A stretch of 64,000 nucleotides of DNA from Cellvibrio japonicus Ueda107 (GTDB lineage: Bacteria; Pseudomonadota; Gammaproteobacteria; Pseudomonadales; Cellvibrionaceae): NCBI RefSeq assembly GCF_000019225.1, contig NC_010995.1, forward strand, positions 1,868,501 through 1,932,500, in the 5' to 3' direction. The notes below the pieces were generated by a model. It worked only from the letters and a program-made list of their open reading frames with translations, had not been told where the DNA came from and made no database searches. The translations under genes were made by a program, and so were the position numbers. This document shows positions 1 to 8,891 of the stretch, in pieces; the stretch's first letter is position 1, and every line of letters begins with the position of its first letter.

Positions 1-258
1 GGCAGCAAGATCTACCTGGTTAAAACCGGCGCAGCGCAGGGCAATTAATTGGATGCCGAATGCTGCCAATTGTGCCAGCGTGTCCGCATCCAGGCGATCA
101 TTCACAAAGCAGCAGACAGCCTCGCTGTTTTGTGCCAACAGGGCTGTCTGGGCGTTGAGTTGGGTTTCGTGGAATACCAGTGTATGGGTTGCTTGCTGGT
201 TGGCCCGGGTTAGAAATTCGCGGTCGTAGGCCTTGGTGCTGAATACGGCAACTTTCAT
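1..258 (-). CDS. ldhA: D-lactate dehydrogenase (2-hydroxyacid dehydrogenase), N-terminal part
   Basis: The gene starts at an ATG at 258 and runs off the left edge, so only the first 86 residues are visible. They begin MKVAVFSTKAYDREFL and contain EAVCCFVND and IALRCAGFNQVDL. These closely resemble the N-terminal catalytic domain of E. coli LdhA, the NADH-dependent fermentative D-lactate dehydrogenase that reduces pyruvate. The Rossmann domain and the catalytic Arg/Glu/His lie outside the window. A related D-2-hydroxyacid dehydrogenase cannot be excluded, but the LRCAGFN stretch argues strongly for LdhA. About 100 bp without a visible gene separate it from the transport operon stop at 360, so it is probably a separate transcript. 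Confidence 0.88.
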   Translation of the reverse strand, partial: MKVAVFSTKAYDREFLTRANQQATHTLVFHETQLNAQTALLAQNSEAVCCFVNDRLDADTLAQLAAFGIQLIALRCAGFNQVDLAA

Positions 259-359
259 ACTTCTCCCTCACAAATGGTTGATGGCTCTTGGGAGTCTAGG
301 TTATCCATTCGCTGACAGCTTGATGTGGATTAAATTTTTGGTGGTTATTCGCGCTTTTC

Positions 360-938
360 CTATTGATCGGGTAAAGCCTTGCCTATCTCTTGTGCCAGGG
401 CTGCCAATAAGTCCCCATAGGCTTTTGCCATGGCGGCAGCTTGTCTTTCGCAGGGAATCCGGCGAATAAAGTGCTGGCGATTGAGTGTGGCGCGCGCCTG
501 GTTATCGAAAATTTCCCAGGTGACATGGATGCTGGCACCTTCATTGTCCAGGTTTAAACTGTGTACTTGCAGGCGCACACTCAAGGGGGGGCGGCTATCG
601 CTGCGCCAGGGAAAGGGCAGTACCATGCGTGAAGGATTTTGTTGGGTCAGGTTTAATGCCAGTACGCGGATAATGCCTTTATCCAATGGCTCTGCCCAAA
701 AATCGTTGGCGGCAATCTGGAGTGATTGGTCCGGGCGAACACTCACCATATGCTTGCGTTTGAGATAATCGGCGATTTCCAGTGGGCCGATCCCGATCAC
801 CTGTTCGATAGCCTGCTGATCAGGTGTACTTACCGCAGGTGCACTTAACAGATAGTAGTTTTGGCGGGGGGAGTGCTGGCAGGCCATGAATAAACTGCAC
901 AGCAGGATAAGGCCCAAGGGTATAGAGATGTTACGCAT
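360..938 (-). CDS. PqiC-like ABC transport auxiliary lipoprotein
   Basis: This is a 192-residue protein of the DUF330/PqiC type, the outer-membrane lipoprotein partner of MCE lipid transporters. The N-terminus has a hydrophobic stretch ending FMAC, giving a lipidated Cys20; the -3 residue is not the usual Leu. YYLLS just after the Cys and VIGIGPLEIADYL are typical of the family. I chose the ATG at 938 because an AAGGA lies about 11 nt upstream and this start clears the MCE stop at 940. ATGs at 950 and 971 are in frame but would overlap the MCE gene. It is last in the four-gene operon, where it would receive or deliver lipid at the outer membrane. Confidence 0.85.
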   Translation of the reverse strand: MRNISIPLGLILLCSLFMACQHSPRQNYYLLSAPAVSTPDQQAIEQVIGIGPLEIADYLKRKHMVSVRPDQSLQIAANDFWAEPLDKGIIRVLALNLTQQNPSRMVLPFPWRSDSRPPLSVRLQVHSLNLDNEGASIHVTWEIFDNQARATLNRQHFIRRIPCERQAAAMAKAYGDLLAALAQEIGKALPDQ

Positions 939-939
939 A

Positions 940-1914
940 TTATTGGACATCCTTCGCTGAGTTCTTGCCACGCCAAATGGCTTCGGGTTGTTGTTCCAAT
1001 GTGTCGCTCAGATTGCGAAATGCACGCGCTGAGTCACTGACATCCTGCAGGGTAGTATTCAGTTGGTTAACCAGGGGAGCGTCTTCCGAGAGCGTGTGCT
1101 CCAGGGTCTGTGCCACGCGGGTAAATTGATCCAGGCTTTGCTGCAGGCTGAGCAAATTCTGGTTCAGGTTCTGTGCCAATATCGGCGTTTGTTCGTTGAG
1201 TGTGCGTAGTAACCGGTTTAATTCGCGTGTAGTAATGTCCAGTTGCTTATTGAGTTGTGCCATTTCCCGATCGAGGTTATTGGCGGTCTTATCCATGGAT
1301 TTGGCGGCTTTATCAAAGCTGAGCAATGTATCTTGTATCACCCCGCTACGGGCAATACTGTTGAGTTGCTGGGCCACCTGGTCCAGGTTATCGACCAGGC
1401 TCTTAATATTGATTTCCTGCAGGTTTTTGGAGATTTCCTCAAAGTCAGTGGCCACAGTAGGTAATTCAAAAAGGTCGTTCTGTAATTTATAGAGGCGCAC
1501 CGGCGTGTTGGGAAAGAAGTCGAGCTCTACATACAGCAAGCCGGTGAGGAAACTCTGGTAATTCAGCTGTGCCCGCAGGCCCTGTTTAATCGCCTCGTGG
1601 AAAAAATCCTCCGACACATCCGCTCCCTTACTGGTGATACGTTTCATGATCAGGTCAGCGGTGACAGCTGTCACCAGTGGTTGGTTGTCGTTTTGGATAT
1701 TGAGCTGGATATCGACAATATCCCCCAGCACTACGCCTTTGAGTTTAACCGGGGCACCGACCTGCAAGCCCTGCACAGACCCATCAAAGTACATGACGAC
1801 CCGCTCTTTTTGCGAGAAGAGCTTGCCACCGGAAAAAAACAATAAAGCAATAAAAACCAGGATAAACGCACCGGTGACAAAGCTGCCAATATGCAAGGAT
1901 TTGGTTTTACTCAT
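940..1914 (-). CDS. MCE/MlaD-domain periplasmic lipid-binding protein
   Basis: A 324-residue protein with one N-terminal membrane anchor (about residues 8-28), one MCE domain (about 36-115, including VQGLQVGAPVKLKGVVLGDI), and a long helical, coiled-coil-prone C-terminal half (about 150-300) rich in Leu, Asn and Gln. MCE proteins form hexameric rings or tubes that carry phospholipid across the periplasm. The long helical tail resembles single-MCE proteins of the MlaD/Mce type more than the multi-MCE PqiB or LetB. It lies 11 bp downstream of the ATPase gene and 1 bp before the lipoprotein gene, so the three are almost certainly one transcript with the permease. Confidence 0.9.
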   Translation of the reverse strand: MSKTKSLHIGSFVTGAFILVFIALLFFSGGKLFSQKERVVMYFDGSVQGLQVGAPVKLKGVVLGDIVDIQLNIQNDNQPLVTAVTADLIMKRITSKGADVSEDFFHEAIKQGLRAQLNYQSFLTGLLYVELDFFPNTPVRLYKLQNDLFELPTVATDFEEISKNLQEINIKSLVDNLDQVAQQLNSIARSGVIQDTLLSFDKAAKSMDKTANNLDREMAQLNKQLDITTRELNRLLRTLNEQTPILAQNLNQNLLSLQQSLDQFTRVAQTLEHTLSEDAPLVNQLNTTLQDVSDSARAFRNLSDTLEQQPEAIWRGKNSAKDVQ

Positions 1915-1925
1915 AGGGCGTCCTG

Positions 1926-2690
1926 TCAGGTGTTGAGGTTGGCTGTGCCGGCACGGCTTAAAAACTGGCGCACCTTATCGTTCCGGCTGTGCTCTACCAA
2001 TCGTTTGGGGTCACCGGTATCGAGCATGGTTTTTGCCTGGGCGTCGAGGAAAACACAATTGGTTCCTATCGACAGAATACTCGGCAACTCATGGGAGACG
2101 ATAATGACAGTAGAATCCAGTGCACTGCAAATCTGCAGGATCAATTGATCCAGGCGCAGGGAACTGATGGGGTCCAATCCCGCCGAGGGCTCATCAAAAA
2201 ATAACAGTTTCGGGTCCAGTGCCAGGGCGCGAGCCAGTCCTGCGCGTTTGTGCATGCCGCCGCTGATTTCGGCGGGGTAAAAATCTTCAAAGCCAGCCAG
2301 TCCAACCAGGGCCAATTTGTAGGCTACTGCATCGGCAATTTCTTTTTCACACAAGTGTGTATAGAGCTGTAAGGGCAGGGCGACATTTTCAGCGAGTGTC
2401 ATACTCGAAAAGAGGGCGCCGGATTGGTAAGTGATACCCCATTTTTTGAGCAGGGAGAGTTGTACGCTTTCATCCGCCTGGTAAAAATTGGTTCCCTCAT
2501 AAAGTACTTCACCCTTGCTCGGTGCGAGTAAACCGATCATATGCTTAAGCAGGGTTGTCTTACCGCAGCCGCTGCCGCCGATAATGAAAAAGATATCGTT
2601 TTTACGCACTTCGAAGTTGAGGCTGTGTTGCACAACGCGATTGCCATAACCAATACTGAGGTCGCGCACCTGGATAAATGGCGTGCCCAT
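1926..2690 (-). CDS. MlaF-like ABC transporter ATPase
   Basis: A 254-residue ABC ATPase. Walker A is GGSGCGKTT (38-46), the signature is SGGMHKR (143-149), and Walker B is LLFFDEP (162-168) followed by SAGLDP. The unusual signature SGGMHKRAGLARAL is the one found in MlaF and related MCE-system ATPases. It should energise the MlaE-type permease encoded 2 bp upstream, moving phospholipid between the inner membrane and the MCE protein. The start ATG at 2690 has a GGGGAT element upstream inside the end of the permease gene. Substrate and direction of transport cannot be read from sequence. Confidence 0.92.
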   Translation of the reverse strand: MGTPFIQVRDLSIGYGNRVVQHSLNFEVRKNDIFFIIGGSGCGKTTLLKHMIGLLAPSKGEVLYEGTNFYQADESVQLSLLKKWGITYQSGALFSSMTLAENVALPLQLYTHLCEKEIADAVAYKLALVGLAGFEDFYPAEISGGMHKRAGLARALALDPKLLFFDEPSAGLDPISSLRLDQLILQICSALDSTVIIVSHELPSILSIGTNCVFLDAQAKTMLDTGDPKRLVEHSRNDKVRQFLSRAGTANLNT

Positions 2691-2692
2691 GG

Positions 2693-3820
2693 TTAAATCC
2701 CCAACTTATCGTACAGGATGTTAAAGGCCGCATCGGCTACGACCAGGTACACAATCGCACGCACCACCGCGTTGGTTGCCGCCATGCCCACGGCATCGGA
2801 ATTGCGGCCGCAATGAATACCCGCCTGGCAGCCGGCGATGGCGATCAGTACGCCGAAAAAAACGCTCTTAACCAATCCGGTGGAAATATCTACCCAGCCA
2901 ACGGCTCCCTGGGTTTGCAAAATGTATTGGATAAAGTTCACATCCATGCTGGTAGCGACAAGTGCACCGCCAACCATGCCGATGACGTTGGCGTAAATAC
3001 ATAACAGGGGCATCACCAACACCAGCGCCAGCAGGCGCGGCAATACCAGGAACTCGATGCTGGAGATGCCCATGGTTTTGAGTGCATCGATTTCCTCATT
3101 GACCTGCATAGTGCCCAGTTGCGCCGCATAGGCAGCTCCTGTGCGCCCGGCCATGATCACGGCCGTCATCAGGGCACCCATTTCGCGCACCATCCCCAGG
3201 GCGACCAGGTCGGCAACATACACCTGTGCGCCCAATTGTCGCAGTTGTACCGAGCCCAGGTAGGCCAGGATCATTCCCACCAGCAGGGCAATCAACGTGA
3301 CAATGGCCAGGGCGCGGGGGCCGGCCTGTTCGATAAAAAACGCAATATCACTGCGACGGGTCTTGGCCTGGCCGCGTACCCATTGCGACAGGGCAAGGCT
3401 GGTATCGCCAATAAAAATCAGGGTGGTGCGAGTGCCTTGCCAGGCGTCCTGCAACGACTGGTGCCAGGGGTGTCGGTCGTTTGACTGGCTGGGTTGGTGG
3501 GGTGGAATGGCGGTCGCCAGGCGCAGGAGTTGTTGCAGTCCTTCCGGTACAGCCCGGATATCCAGGGTGATCTGGTGGGTGTCACACCAGCGCGCCAGCT
3601 GTAACAGGGCAATAGCCAGGCTGGAATCCCAGGTACCTAGCTGGTCGGTATTTAATTGGAGGGTTTGTGTGGTGCCGCTGGCTGCCATCAGGCTGGCACA
3701 GAGTGTTGCGCCATCCGGTGCTGAGCCTAGCTGCCAATTGCCATACAGGCACAGTATCCAGGGCGTTTGCTGGCTGTCTAGCTGGAAACCGGCGTTTGGG
3801 TGATGCTCGTGATAATCCAT
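2693..3820 (-). CDS. MlaE-family permease with N-terminal STAS-like domain
   Basis: A 375-residue protein. Residues about 1-115 form a soluble STAS/MlaB-like region, and about 130-375 form the MlaE permease with several membrane segments and the characteristic LGMVREMGALMTAVIMAGRTGAA region. In the E. coli Mla system the STAS protein MlaB is separate and controls the ATPase; here it seems fused to the permease. I preferred the ATG at 3820 (GGGAT just upstream) to an in-frame ATG at 3895, because the extra 25 residues look like upstream spacer. It is the first gene of the permease-ATPase-MCE-lipoprotein operon. Confidence 0.88.
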   Translation of the reverse strand: MDYHEHHPNAGFQLDSQQTPWILCLYGNWQLGSAPDGATLCASLMAASGTTQTLQLNTDQLGTWDSSLAIALLQLARWCDTHQITLDIRAVPEGLQQLLRLATAIPPHQPSQSNDRHPWHQSLQDAWQGTRTTLIFIGDTSLALSQWVRGQAKTRRSDIAFFIEQAGPRALAIVTLIALLVGMILAYLGSVQLRQLGAQVYVADLVALGMVREMGALMTAVIMAGRTGAAYAAQLGTMQVNEEIDALKTMGISSIEFLVLPRLLALVLVMPLLCIYANVIGMVGGALVATSMDVNFIQYILQTQGAVGWVDISTGLVKSVFFGVLIAIAGCQAGIHCGRNSDAVGMAATNAVVRAIVYLVVADAAFNILYDKLGI

Positions 3821-3910
3821 AGATCCCACTGTGGTTGAGCCTGCTTTTTGACGAGTTTTAGCGCGATCATAGCCCCTGGTGCAAGCTGCTGCCACACCCT
3901 TAAAACCTGT

Positions 3911-3922
3911 TATGCTGCGCGG
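3911..3922 (+). promoter_or_regulatory. Putative -10 with GC discriminator before the DUF6164 gene
   Basis: TATGCT followed directly by GCGCGG, 40 bp before the ATG at 3956. No good -35 is visible at 16-18 bp. The same layout recurs upstream of many other genes here. Confidence 0.35.
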
Positions 3923-3955
3923 CTTTTACCAATCCCCCGGTTCCAAGAGACAACC

Positions 3956-4327
3956 ATGGCCAGACTTTTGTTCAAACTAGCGCAGGTACCTGAGGACGAG
4001 GCGCAAGAGATCAGGGCGCTGCTGGAGGACAACAGCATCGCCTTCTATGAGACGGACGCCGGCTTTTGGCGGGTTGGCCTGGATGCTATCTGGCTGCCAA
4101 CCGGCGAACAGGAGGAACAGGCGCGGGCATTGATTCGCGACTATCAGGAGCAGCGCCGTATCCGCCAGCAAGCTGTTTATGCCGAGCTGGCAGAGCAGGG
4201 GGATATCCCCGGTTTTTGGCAGCGCGCCAGGGCCCATCCCATCCGTTTTACCGGGTTATTGATTGCTATTGTGTTTATCCTGGGGCTGACGCTACTGCCC
4301 TTTGTGATGCTGGCGATTACAGCCTGA
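3956..4327 (+). CDS. DUF6164-like small membrane protein
   Basis: A 123-residue protein. The first ~75 residues are soluble and acidic (LAQVPEDEAQEIRALLEDNSIAFYET), resembling the DUF2007-like fold that regulates or presents a signal. A single hydrophobic segment lies near the C-terminus (about 98-120). The family is widespread in gammaproteobacteria and has no established function. The ATG at 3956 is in frame within a longer open frame and is the first plausible start. Its last 11 bp overlap the end of the convergent pseudouridine synthase gene. Confidence 0.8.
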   Translation: MARLLFKLAQVPEDEAQEIRALLEDNSIAFYETDAGFWRVGLDAIWLPTGEQEEQARALIRDYQEQRRIRQQAVYAELAEQGDIPGFWQRARAHPIRFTGLLIAIVFILGLTLLPFVMLAITA

Positions 4328-5129
4328 ATTTCAGGGGTTCCGGCAGACTTATCGTGATGGGCCGTTTTAACAAGGGGCACTCAAAACCCAGTTGCCAGGC
4401 TAGCAGTTGCAGCGGTTGTTGGTTGGCCTGGCCGTAGAGCTTGTCGCCCATAATGGGATGGCCGATGGCTGCCAGGTGGCGGCGAATCTGGTGTTTACGC
4501 CCGGTTTCAATGCGCACATCCACAAGGCTGCGATTGTTGGGTTGATCGATGACAGCGGTATTCACCCAGGTCAATGCATCCTTGCCATCCAGTGGTTGCT
4601 CAAGGCGCAGGCCAGTTGCCTGGAGTTCCCCGCTGACCCACGCCTGGTAATGTTTGCGCAGGGATCTCCCCTGGAACAATTGCGACAGGGCGGCGGCTGC
4701 CTGGGCGTCGTGGGCGATTAATATCAGCCCCGCGGCATCGGCATCGAGCCGATGCACCAGAAAGCACTCGCGCTGGCGCACCACTTCCACCCAGCGCAGC
4801 AGGCTGCAATGGTCGCCCCACTGCGAGCCCTGGGCTAATAGGCCATGGGGTTTATACCAAACGGAATAGCGCCCGACATCTTCCAGCCGCTGTGGCGCTT
4901 CTGGTTTGAGTGCAAGCACTTTCTCATCGTAGAAGAGTTGCAGGCGGGTGCCGGCAGGCAAGTCCTTGGTCGCTCGCCGGAGTCGCAGTTGCTTGCCTTT
5001 GCTGGTCCACCAGCAGGCGCCTTTATTCATGGCATCCTTGAGTTTTTGCCTGGATAAGCCTGTGTGGTGCGCCAGCGCGTCAATCGCTGTTTGCGGTCGG
5101 TCGAGAATGACATCAAAAGTCGTTGGCAT
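4317..5129 (-). CDS. RluA-family RNA pseudouridine synthase
   Basis: A 270-residue enzyme that would isomerise uridine to pseudouridine in rRNA or tRNA. The catalytic motif is HRLDADAAGL, with the catalytic Asp at about 129; the usual TSG after the HRLD core is AAG here. The C-terminal GRKHQIRRHL and HPIMGDKLYG motifs are clear. Residues 1-70 look like a degenerate S4-type RNA-binding region. The ATG at 5129 is chosen because the extra 21 residues of the longer frame overlap the divergent promoter region of yaeQ. The target site is unknown; it is not the RluC seen later in the window. Confidence 0.88.
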   Translation of the reverse strand: MPTTFDVILDRPQTAIDALAHHTGLSRQKLKDAMNKGACWWTSKGKQLRLRRATKDLPAGTRLQLFYDEKVLALKPEAPQRLEDVGRYSVWYKPHGLLAQGSQWGDHCSLLRWVEVVRQRECFLVHRLDADAAGLILIAHDAQAAAALSQLFQGRSLRKHYQAWVSGELQATGLRLEQPLDGKDALTWVNTAVIDQPNNRSLVDVRIETGRKHQIRRHLAAIGHPIMGDKLYGQANQQPLQLLAWQLGFECPLLKRPITISLPEPLKFRL

Positions 5130-5134
5130 TTGTG

Positions 5135-5146
5135 TAAGATGCGCCC
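5135..5146 (+). promoter_or_regulatory. Putative -10 with GC discriminator before yaeQ
   Basis: TAAGAT followed by GCGCCC, 33 bp before the GTG start of yaeQ. It lies in the 43-bp divergent spacer with the pseudouridine synthase gene. The -35 is weak. Confidence 0.3.
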
Positions 5147-5172
5147 ATTGTGACTGATAGAGAGAGCCAAGC

Positions 5173-5715
5173 GTGGCTGAAAAAGCAACCATCTACAAAG
5201 CCAATATCCAGTTGGCCGATATGGATCGCCAGGTATATGGCGATTATTCCCTCACCATCGCCCTGCACCCGTCGGAAACCCATGAGCGGATGCTGGTGCG
5301 CATTCTAGCCTTTTGTTATTGCGCTGCGGAGAATTTAGTGTTTACCCGGGGTTTATCGAGCGTCGATGAACCGGATTTGTGGCGCAAACACGACGATGGC
5401 CGGATTCTTGAGTGGATTGAAGTAGGGCAGCCATCAGTTGAACGATTGAAAAAAGCGTCGAGCCAGGCAGAAAGTGTGAAGGTATTTGCCTATGGGCGCG
5501 GGCTGGATATCTGGTGGAAAAACAATATCTCGGCTATTGCATCACTGCCCAAAGTCCAGGTGCAATGTTTCGGTACCGGGGAACTGCAGGCTGCCTGTGC
5601 AGGTGTCGAAAAAACGATGAATCTTTCGGTATCTATTACCGAAAACATGGTGTATTTATCGACAGCTGAAGGTAATACATACACACTTGGTTTGCGTGAA
5701 ATGCGCGACTTATAA
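5173..5715 (+). CDS. yaeQ: YaeQ family protein
   Basis: A 180-residue protein matching YaeQ along its whole length: ATIYKANIQLADMDRQVYGDY at the start, then EPDLWRKHDDGRILEWIEVGQP and a C-terminal MRDL. YaeQ has a compact nuclease-like (PD-(D/E)XK-related) fold. The E. coli protein was linked to suppression of rfaH defects, but its biochemical role is unsettled. The start is GTG at 5173. recJ begins 25 bp after the stop, so the two may be cotranscribed. Confidence 0.9.
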   Translation: MAEKATIYKANIQLADMDRQVYGDYSLTIALHPSETHERMLVRILAFCYCAAENLVFTRGLSSVDEPDLWRKHDDGRILEWIEVGQPSVERLKKASSQAESVKVFAYGRGLDIWWKNNISAIASLPKVQVQCFGTGELQAACAGVEKTMNLSVSITENMVYLSTAEGNTYTLGLREMRDL

Positions 5716-5740
5716 GTTTTATTTTTCTTGTGGATTGTCC

Positions 5741-7480
5741 ATGCAAAAAACTATTCAGCGCCGAGCGATTCATTCCACTTCCGGTGTTCTTGCGCAATTA
5801 CATCCCTTATTACAGCGTATTTATTCCGCGCGCGGCATTCAACAGGAAGCGGAGCTCCAATACCAATTAACCCATATGCTCAAACCCAACTTTAAAGGTC
5901 TGGATGAGACTGTGGGCTTGTTGGTTGATGCTGTTGTGGCGCAGGCGCGGGTGTTAGTTGTGGGGGATTTTGACGCAGACGGCGCCACCAGCAGTGCACT
6001 CGCCGTACTGGCGTTACGTGCCATGGGTTTGAAACAGGTAGATTTTCTGGTGCCCAACCGTTTTGAATACGGCTATGGACTGACCCCTGAGATTGTCGCC
6101 GTGGCGGCAGCCCAGCAGCCGGATGTGATCCTCACCGTCGATAACGGTATTTCCAGTATCGAAGGGGTAGAGGCGGCGCGCGATCTGGGTATTGCGGTGA
6201 TTATCACCGACCACCACTTGCCGGGCGCACACTTGCCCGATGCCGATGCCATTGTGAACCCCAATCAGCCGGGATGTCCTTTCCCCAGTAAAAACCTTGC
6301 CGGTGTCGGGGTGATTTTCTATGTCATGAATGCCCTGCGCGGTGCCTTGCGCGATATGGGATGGTTCGCGGAAAGCGGTATTGCTGAACCTAATATGGCG
6401 AGCTTTCTCGATCTGGTGGCCTTGGGGACCGTGGCCGATGTGGTGCCGCTGGATCACAACAACCGTATTTTGGTTTCCCAGGGATTGGCGCGTATGCGTG
6501 CCGGTGCTGCGCGTCCGGGAATCATGGCATTGCTGGAGGTCGCCGGGCGACAGCCGCAGCGGTTGGTGGCCAGCGATCTTGGTTTTGCGGTAGGCCCACG
6601 TTTAAATGCCGCCGGCCGCATGGATGACATGTCGCTGGGCATTCAATGCTTGCTGTGTGATAGCCTGCCGCTGGCGCGCGAAATGGCCGCCCAGTTGGAT
6701 GAATTGAATCGCGATCGCAAGGCGATAGAAACCGGCATGCAGCAGGAAGCCATGGGCATGTTGCAAAAAGTGTTAAATGCCGATGAAAACGCCTTGCCCT
6801 GGGGCTTGTGCTTATTCGATGAAACCTGGCACCAGGGAGTGATTGGTATCCTCGCGTCGCGGATCAAGGATCGCTATCACCGCCCGACCATTGTCTTTGC
6901 CGATGCGGGCGATGGTTTAATTAAAGGCTCCGCACGCTCAATCCCCGGTTTGCATATTCGCGATGCGCTGGATGCTGTTGCTGCGCGCCGACCGGATTTA
7001 TTGCAAAAATTTGGCGGTCATGCCATGGCCGCAGGTATGAGCCTGCAGCGTGAACACTTCGAAGCCTTTGCCAAGGCATTTGATGAAGAGGTACATCGCC
7101 AGTTGCGCGCTGAAGATTTGCAAGCTGTTGTTGTGACCGATGGCGAATTATCGGCGTCGGATTTCTCCTTGCCATTGGCTGCACAGTTGCGCAATGCCGG
7201 CCCCTGGGGACAACATTTTCCCGAGCCGGTTTTTGACGGTGAGTTTTATGTGTTGCAACAAAAGCTGGTAGGCGATAAACACCTGAAAATGACACTGGCA
7301 TTAGACTCGCGAGGGCAGCAACTGGTCGATGCGATTGCCTTTAATATTGACCCAGGGCTGTGGCCCAACCAACAGGTTCAGCGAGTACGACTGGCGTACA
7401 AGCTGGATATCAATGAGTTTCGCGGCAATACCAATTTGCAACTGATGGTGGATTATCTGGAAGCCATCATTAACGGATGA
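5741..7480 (+). CDS. recJ: Single-stranded-DNA-specific 5'-3' exonuclease RecJ
   Basis: A 579-residue DHH-family nuclease acting in RecF-pathway recombination and mismatch repair. Metal-binding motifs are in order: DFDADG (76-81), VDNGISS (about 133-139), TDHHLPG (156-162), a DHHA1 domain with GGHAMAAGMS near residue 430, then the OB-fold nucleic-acid-binding C-terminus. Length matches the family. The ATG at 5741 (MQKTIQRR) is preferred over a start at 5687 inside yaeQ. The stop is 18 bp from the end of convergent tesA, and I see no clear terminator between them. Confidence 0.96.
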   Translation: MQKTIQRRAIHSTSGVLAQLHPLLQRIYSARGIQQEAELQYQLTHMLKPNFKGLDETVGLLVDAVVAQARVLVVGDFDADGATSSALAVLALRAMGLKQVDFLVPNRFEYGYGLTPEIVAVAAAQQPDVILTVDNGISSIEGVEAARDLGIAVIITDHHLPGAHLPDADAIVNPNQPGCPFPSKNLAGVGVIFYVMNALRGALRDMGWFAESGIAEPNMASFLDLVALGTVADVVPLDHNNRILVSQGLARMRAGAARPGIMALLEVAGRQPQRLVASDLGFAVGPRLNAAGRMDDMSLGIQCLLCDSLPLAREMAAQLDELNRDRKAIETGMQQEAMGMLQKVLNADENALPWGLCLFDETWHQGVIGILASRIKDRYHRPTIVFADAGDGLIKGSARSIPGLHIRDALDAVAARRPDLLQKFGGHAMAAGMSLQREHFEAFAKAFDEEVHRQLRAEDLQAVVVTDGELSASDFSLPLAAQLRNAGPWGQHFPEPVFDGEFYVLQQKLVGDKHLKMTLALDSRGQQLVDAIAFNIDPGLWPNQQVQRVRLAYKLDINEFRGNTNLQLMVDYLEAIING

Positions 7481-7498
7481 AATGTATCGTTAATGTGA

Positions 7499-8137
7499 TC
7501 AGTGTGTTTTTAGCACGTCCAGTAATACCGGTTTCACATTGTCCACAATCAGGGGTTGTGCTTCTTCGGTGGGATGTATGCCATCCCGCTGCATCAATTC
7601 TGCACGAGTGGGGATTCCCTCCAGCAAAAACGGAATCAGTGCTACCTGGTGTTGCCCCGCTAATTCGGAATACAGTTGCTGGAATTGGCGCGCGTAACGC
7701 GCGCCATAATTGGGTGGGATTTGCATGCCGGCGAGAATCACGCTTGCGCCTGCTGTTTTACTCTGGGTAATCATGTATTGCAGGTTGTCGCGCAATATTT
7801 TTAATGGCTGCCCGCGCAAACCGTCGTTGCCACCCAATTCCAGAATCACCACTTGCGGCTGGTGCTCATCGAGCAGCGCCTTGAGCCGTGTGCGGCCACC
7901 GCTACTGGTTTCACCACTGACACTGGCGTTAATGATCTGCCAGTGTTGCTTCAGCATTTTCTGTTCCTGGTCCAGTGTGTGCTGCAACAGTTTCACCCAA
8001 CCTTTGTCGATATCAATTCCATAGGCGGCACTCAGGCTGTCACCAACCACTAAAATACGCGGGTTAGTGTTCTCTGCTGAGGCTGGATTGATGACAAATG
8101 TCAGAAGTAAAAACAGGTAAAGTTTCAATGTGCGCAT
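7499..8137 (-). CDS. tesA: TesA-like periplasmic GDSL arylesterase / thioesterase I
   Basis: A 212-residue secreted SGNH hydrolase. A signal peptide (about 1-21, cleaved near PASA-EN) precedes the GDSLS block with nucleophile Ser34. The oxyanion residues are in GGNDGLRG, and the catalytic Asp/His pair is in QRDGIHPTEEAQ. The family hydrolyses acyl-CoA thioesters and lysophospholipids in the periplasm. It is transcribed away from the ybbA-ybbP pair, an arrangement conserved in many gammaproteobacteria. Confidence 0.95.
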   Translation of the reverse strand: MRTLKLYLFLLLTFVINPASAENTNPRILVVGDSLSAAYGIDIDKGWVKLLQHTLDQEQKMLKQHWQIINASVSGETSSGGRTRLKALLDEHQPQVVILELGGNDGLRGQPLKILRDNLQYMITQSKTAGASVILAGMQIPPNYGARYARQFQQLYSELAGQHQVALIPFLLEGIPTRAELMQRDGIHPTEEAQPLIVDNVKPVLLDVLKTH

Positions 8138-8204
8138 AGTGGTGGCTCAGTCTCATCCCCTAGAATCCAGGTTTAATTTTCACAGTGTCGCAGGTTAACC
8201 AAAT

Positions 8205-8888
8205 ATGTCTGCTCTTGCTATGGTTCAAGCCCAAGCGGTGACGAAACAGGTCAATACCCTTGAAGGTGAATTAACAATTCTGCATCCGATTGATTTACGT
8301 ATTGACGATGGTGAATCCCTGGCGATCACCGGCGCCTCGGGCTCCGGAAAATCGACATTGCTAGGGATTCTTGCCGGCTTGGATATTCCTTCCAGCGGTA
8401 AAGTTCATTTGGGCGGCGAGTGCCTGACCGACATGGATGAGGAGGGACGTGCGCAGGTGCGCGCGCGCCATGTCGGTTTTATCTTCCAGTCTTTCCAATT
8501 GTTGCCCGGATTAACCGCATTGGAGAATGTGATGTTGCCGCTGGAGTTGCGCGGCGATAAAAATGCACGCGCCCTGGCCAGTGAGTTTCTTGAGCGCGTT
8601 GGCCTGAGTGCACGCCTCAGCCATTATCCGCAACAGCTATCCGGCGGTGAACAGCAGCGGGTTGCCATTGCCCGCGCTTTTGCCAGCCAGCCGCGCATCC
8701 TGTTTGCGGATGAACCCACCGGAAATCTGGATAGTGCTACCGGTGCGCGTATTATCGATTTGCTGTTTGACCTTAACCGGGCCCAGGGGACAACCCTGAT
8801 CCTGATCACCCACGAAGAGCGCCTGGCGGCGCGCTGCCAGCGCCGCGTTGAATTGGCAGCCGGGGCATTGGTATCAGGACGGGAGTAA
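8205..8888 (+). CDS. ybbA: YbbA-like ABC transporter ATPase
   Basis: A 227-residue MacB/LolD-type ATPase. Walker A is GASGSGKST (43-51), the signature is LSGGEQQRVAIARAF, and Walker B is ILFADEPTGNLDS. This type partners FtsX-fold permeases and often drives mechanotransmission or lipid/lipoprotein extraction rather than classical transport. The permease gene starts 3 bp after the stop. The divergent esterase tesA may be functionally linked, as in E. coli, though the substrate is unproven. Confidence 0.93.
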   Translation: MSALAMVQAQAVTKQVNTLEGELTILHPIDLRIDDGESLAITGASGSGKSTLLGILAGLDIPSSGKVHLGGECLTDMDEEGRAQVRARHVGFIFQSFQLLPGLTALENVMLPLELRGDKNARALASEFLERVGLSARLSHYPQQLSGGEQQRVAIARAFASQPRILFADEPTGNLDSATGARIIDLLFDLNRAQGTTLILITHEERLAARCQRRVELAAGALVSGRE

Positions 8889-8891
8889 TTC

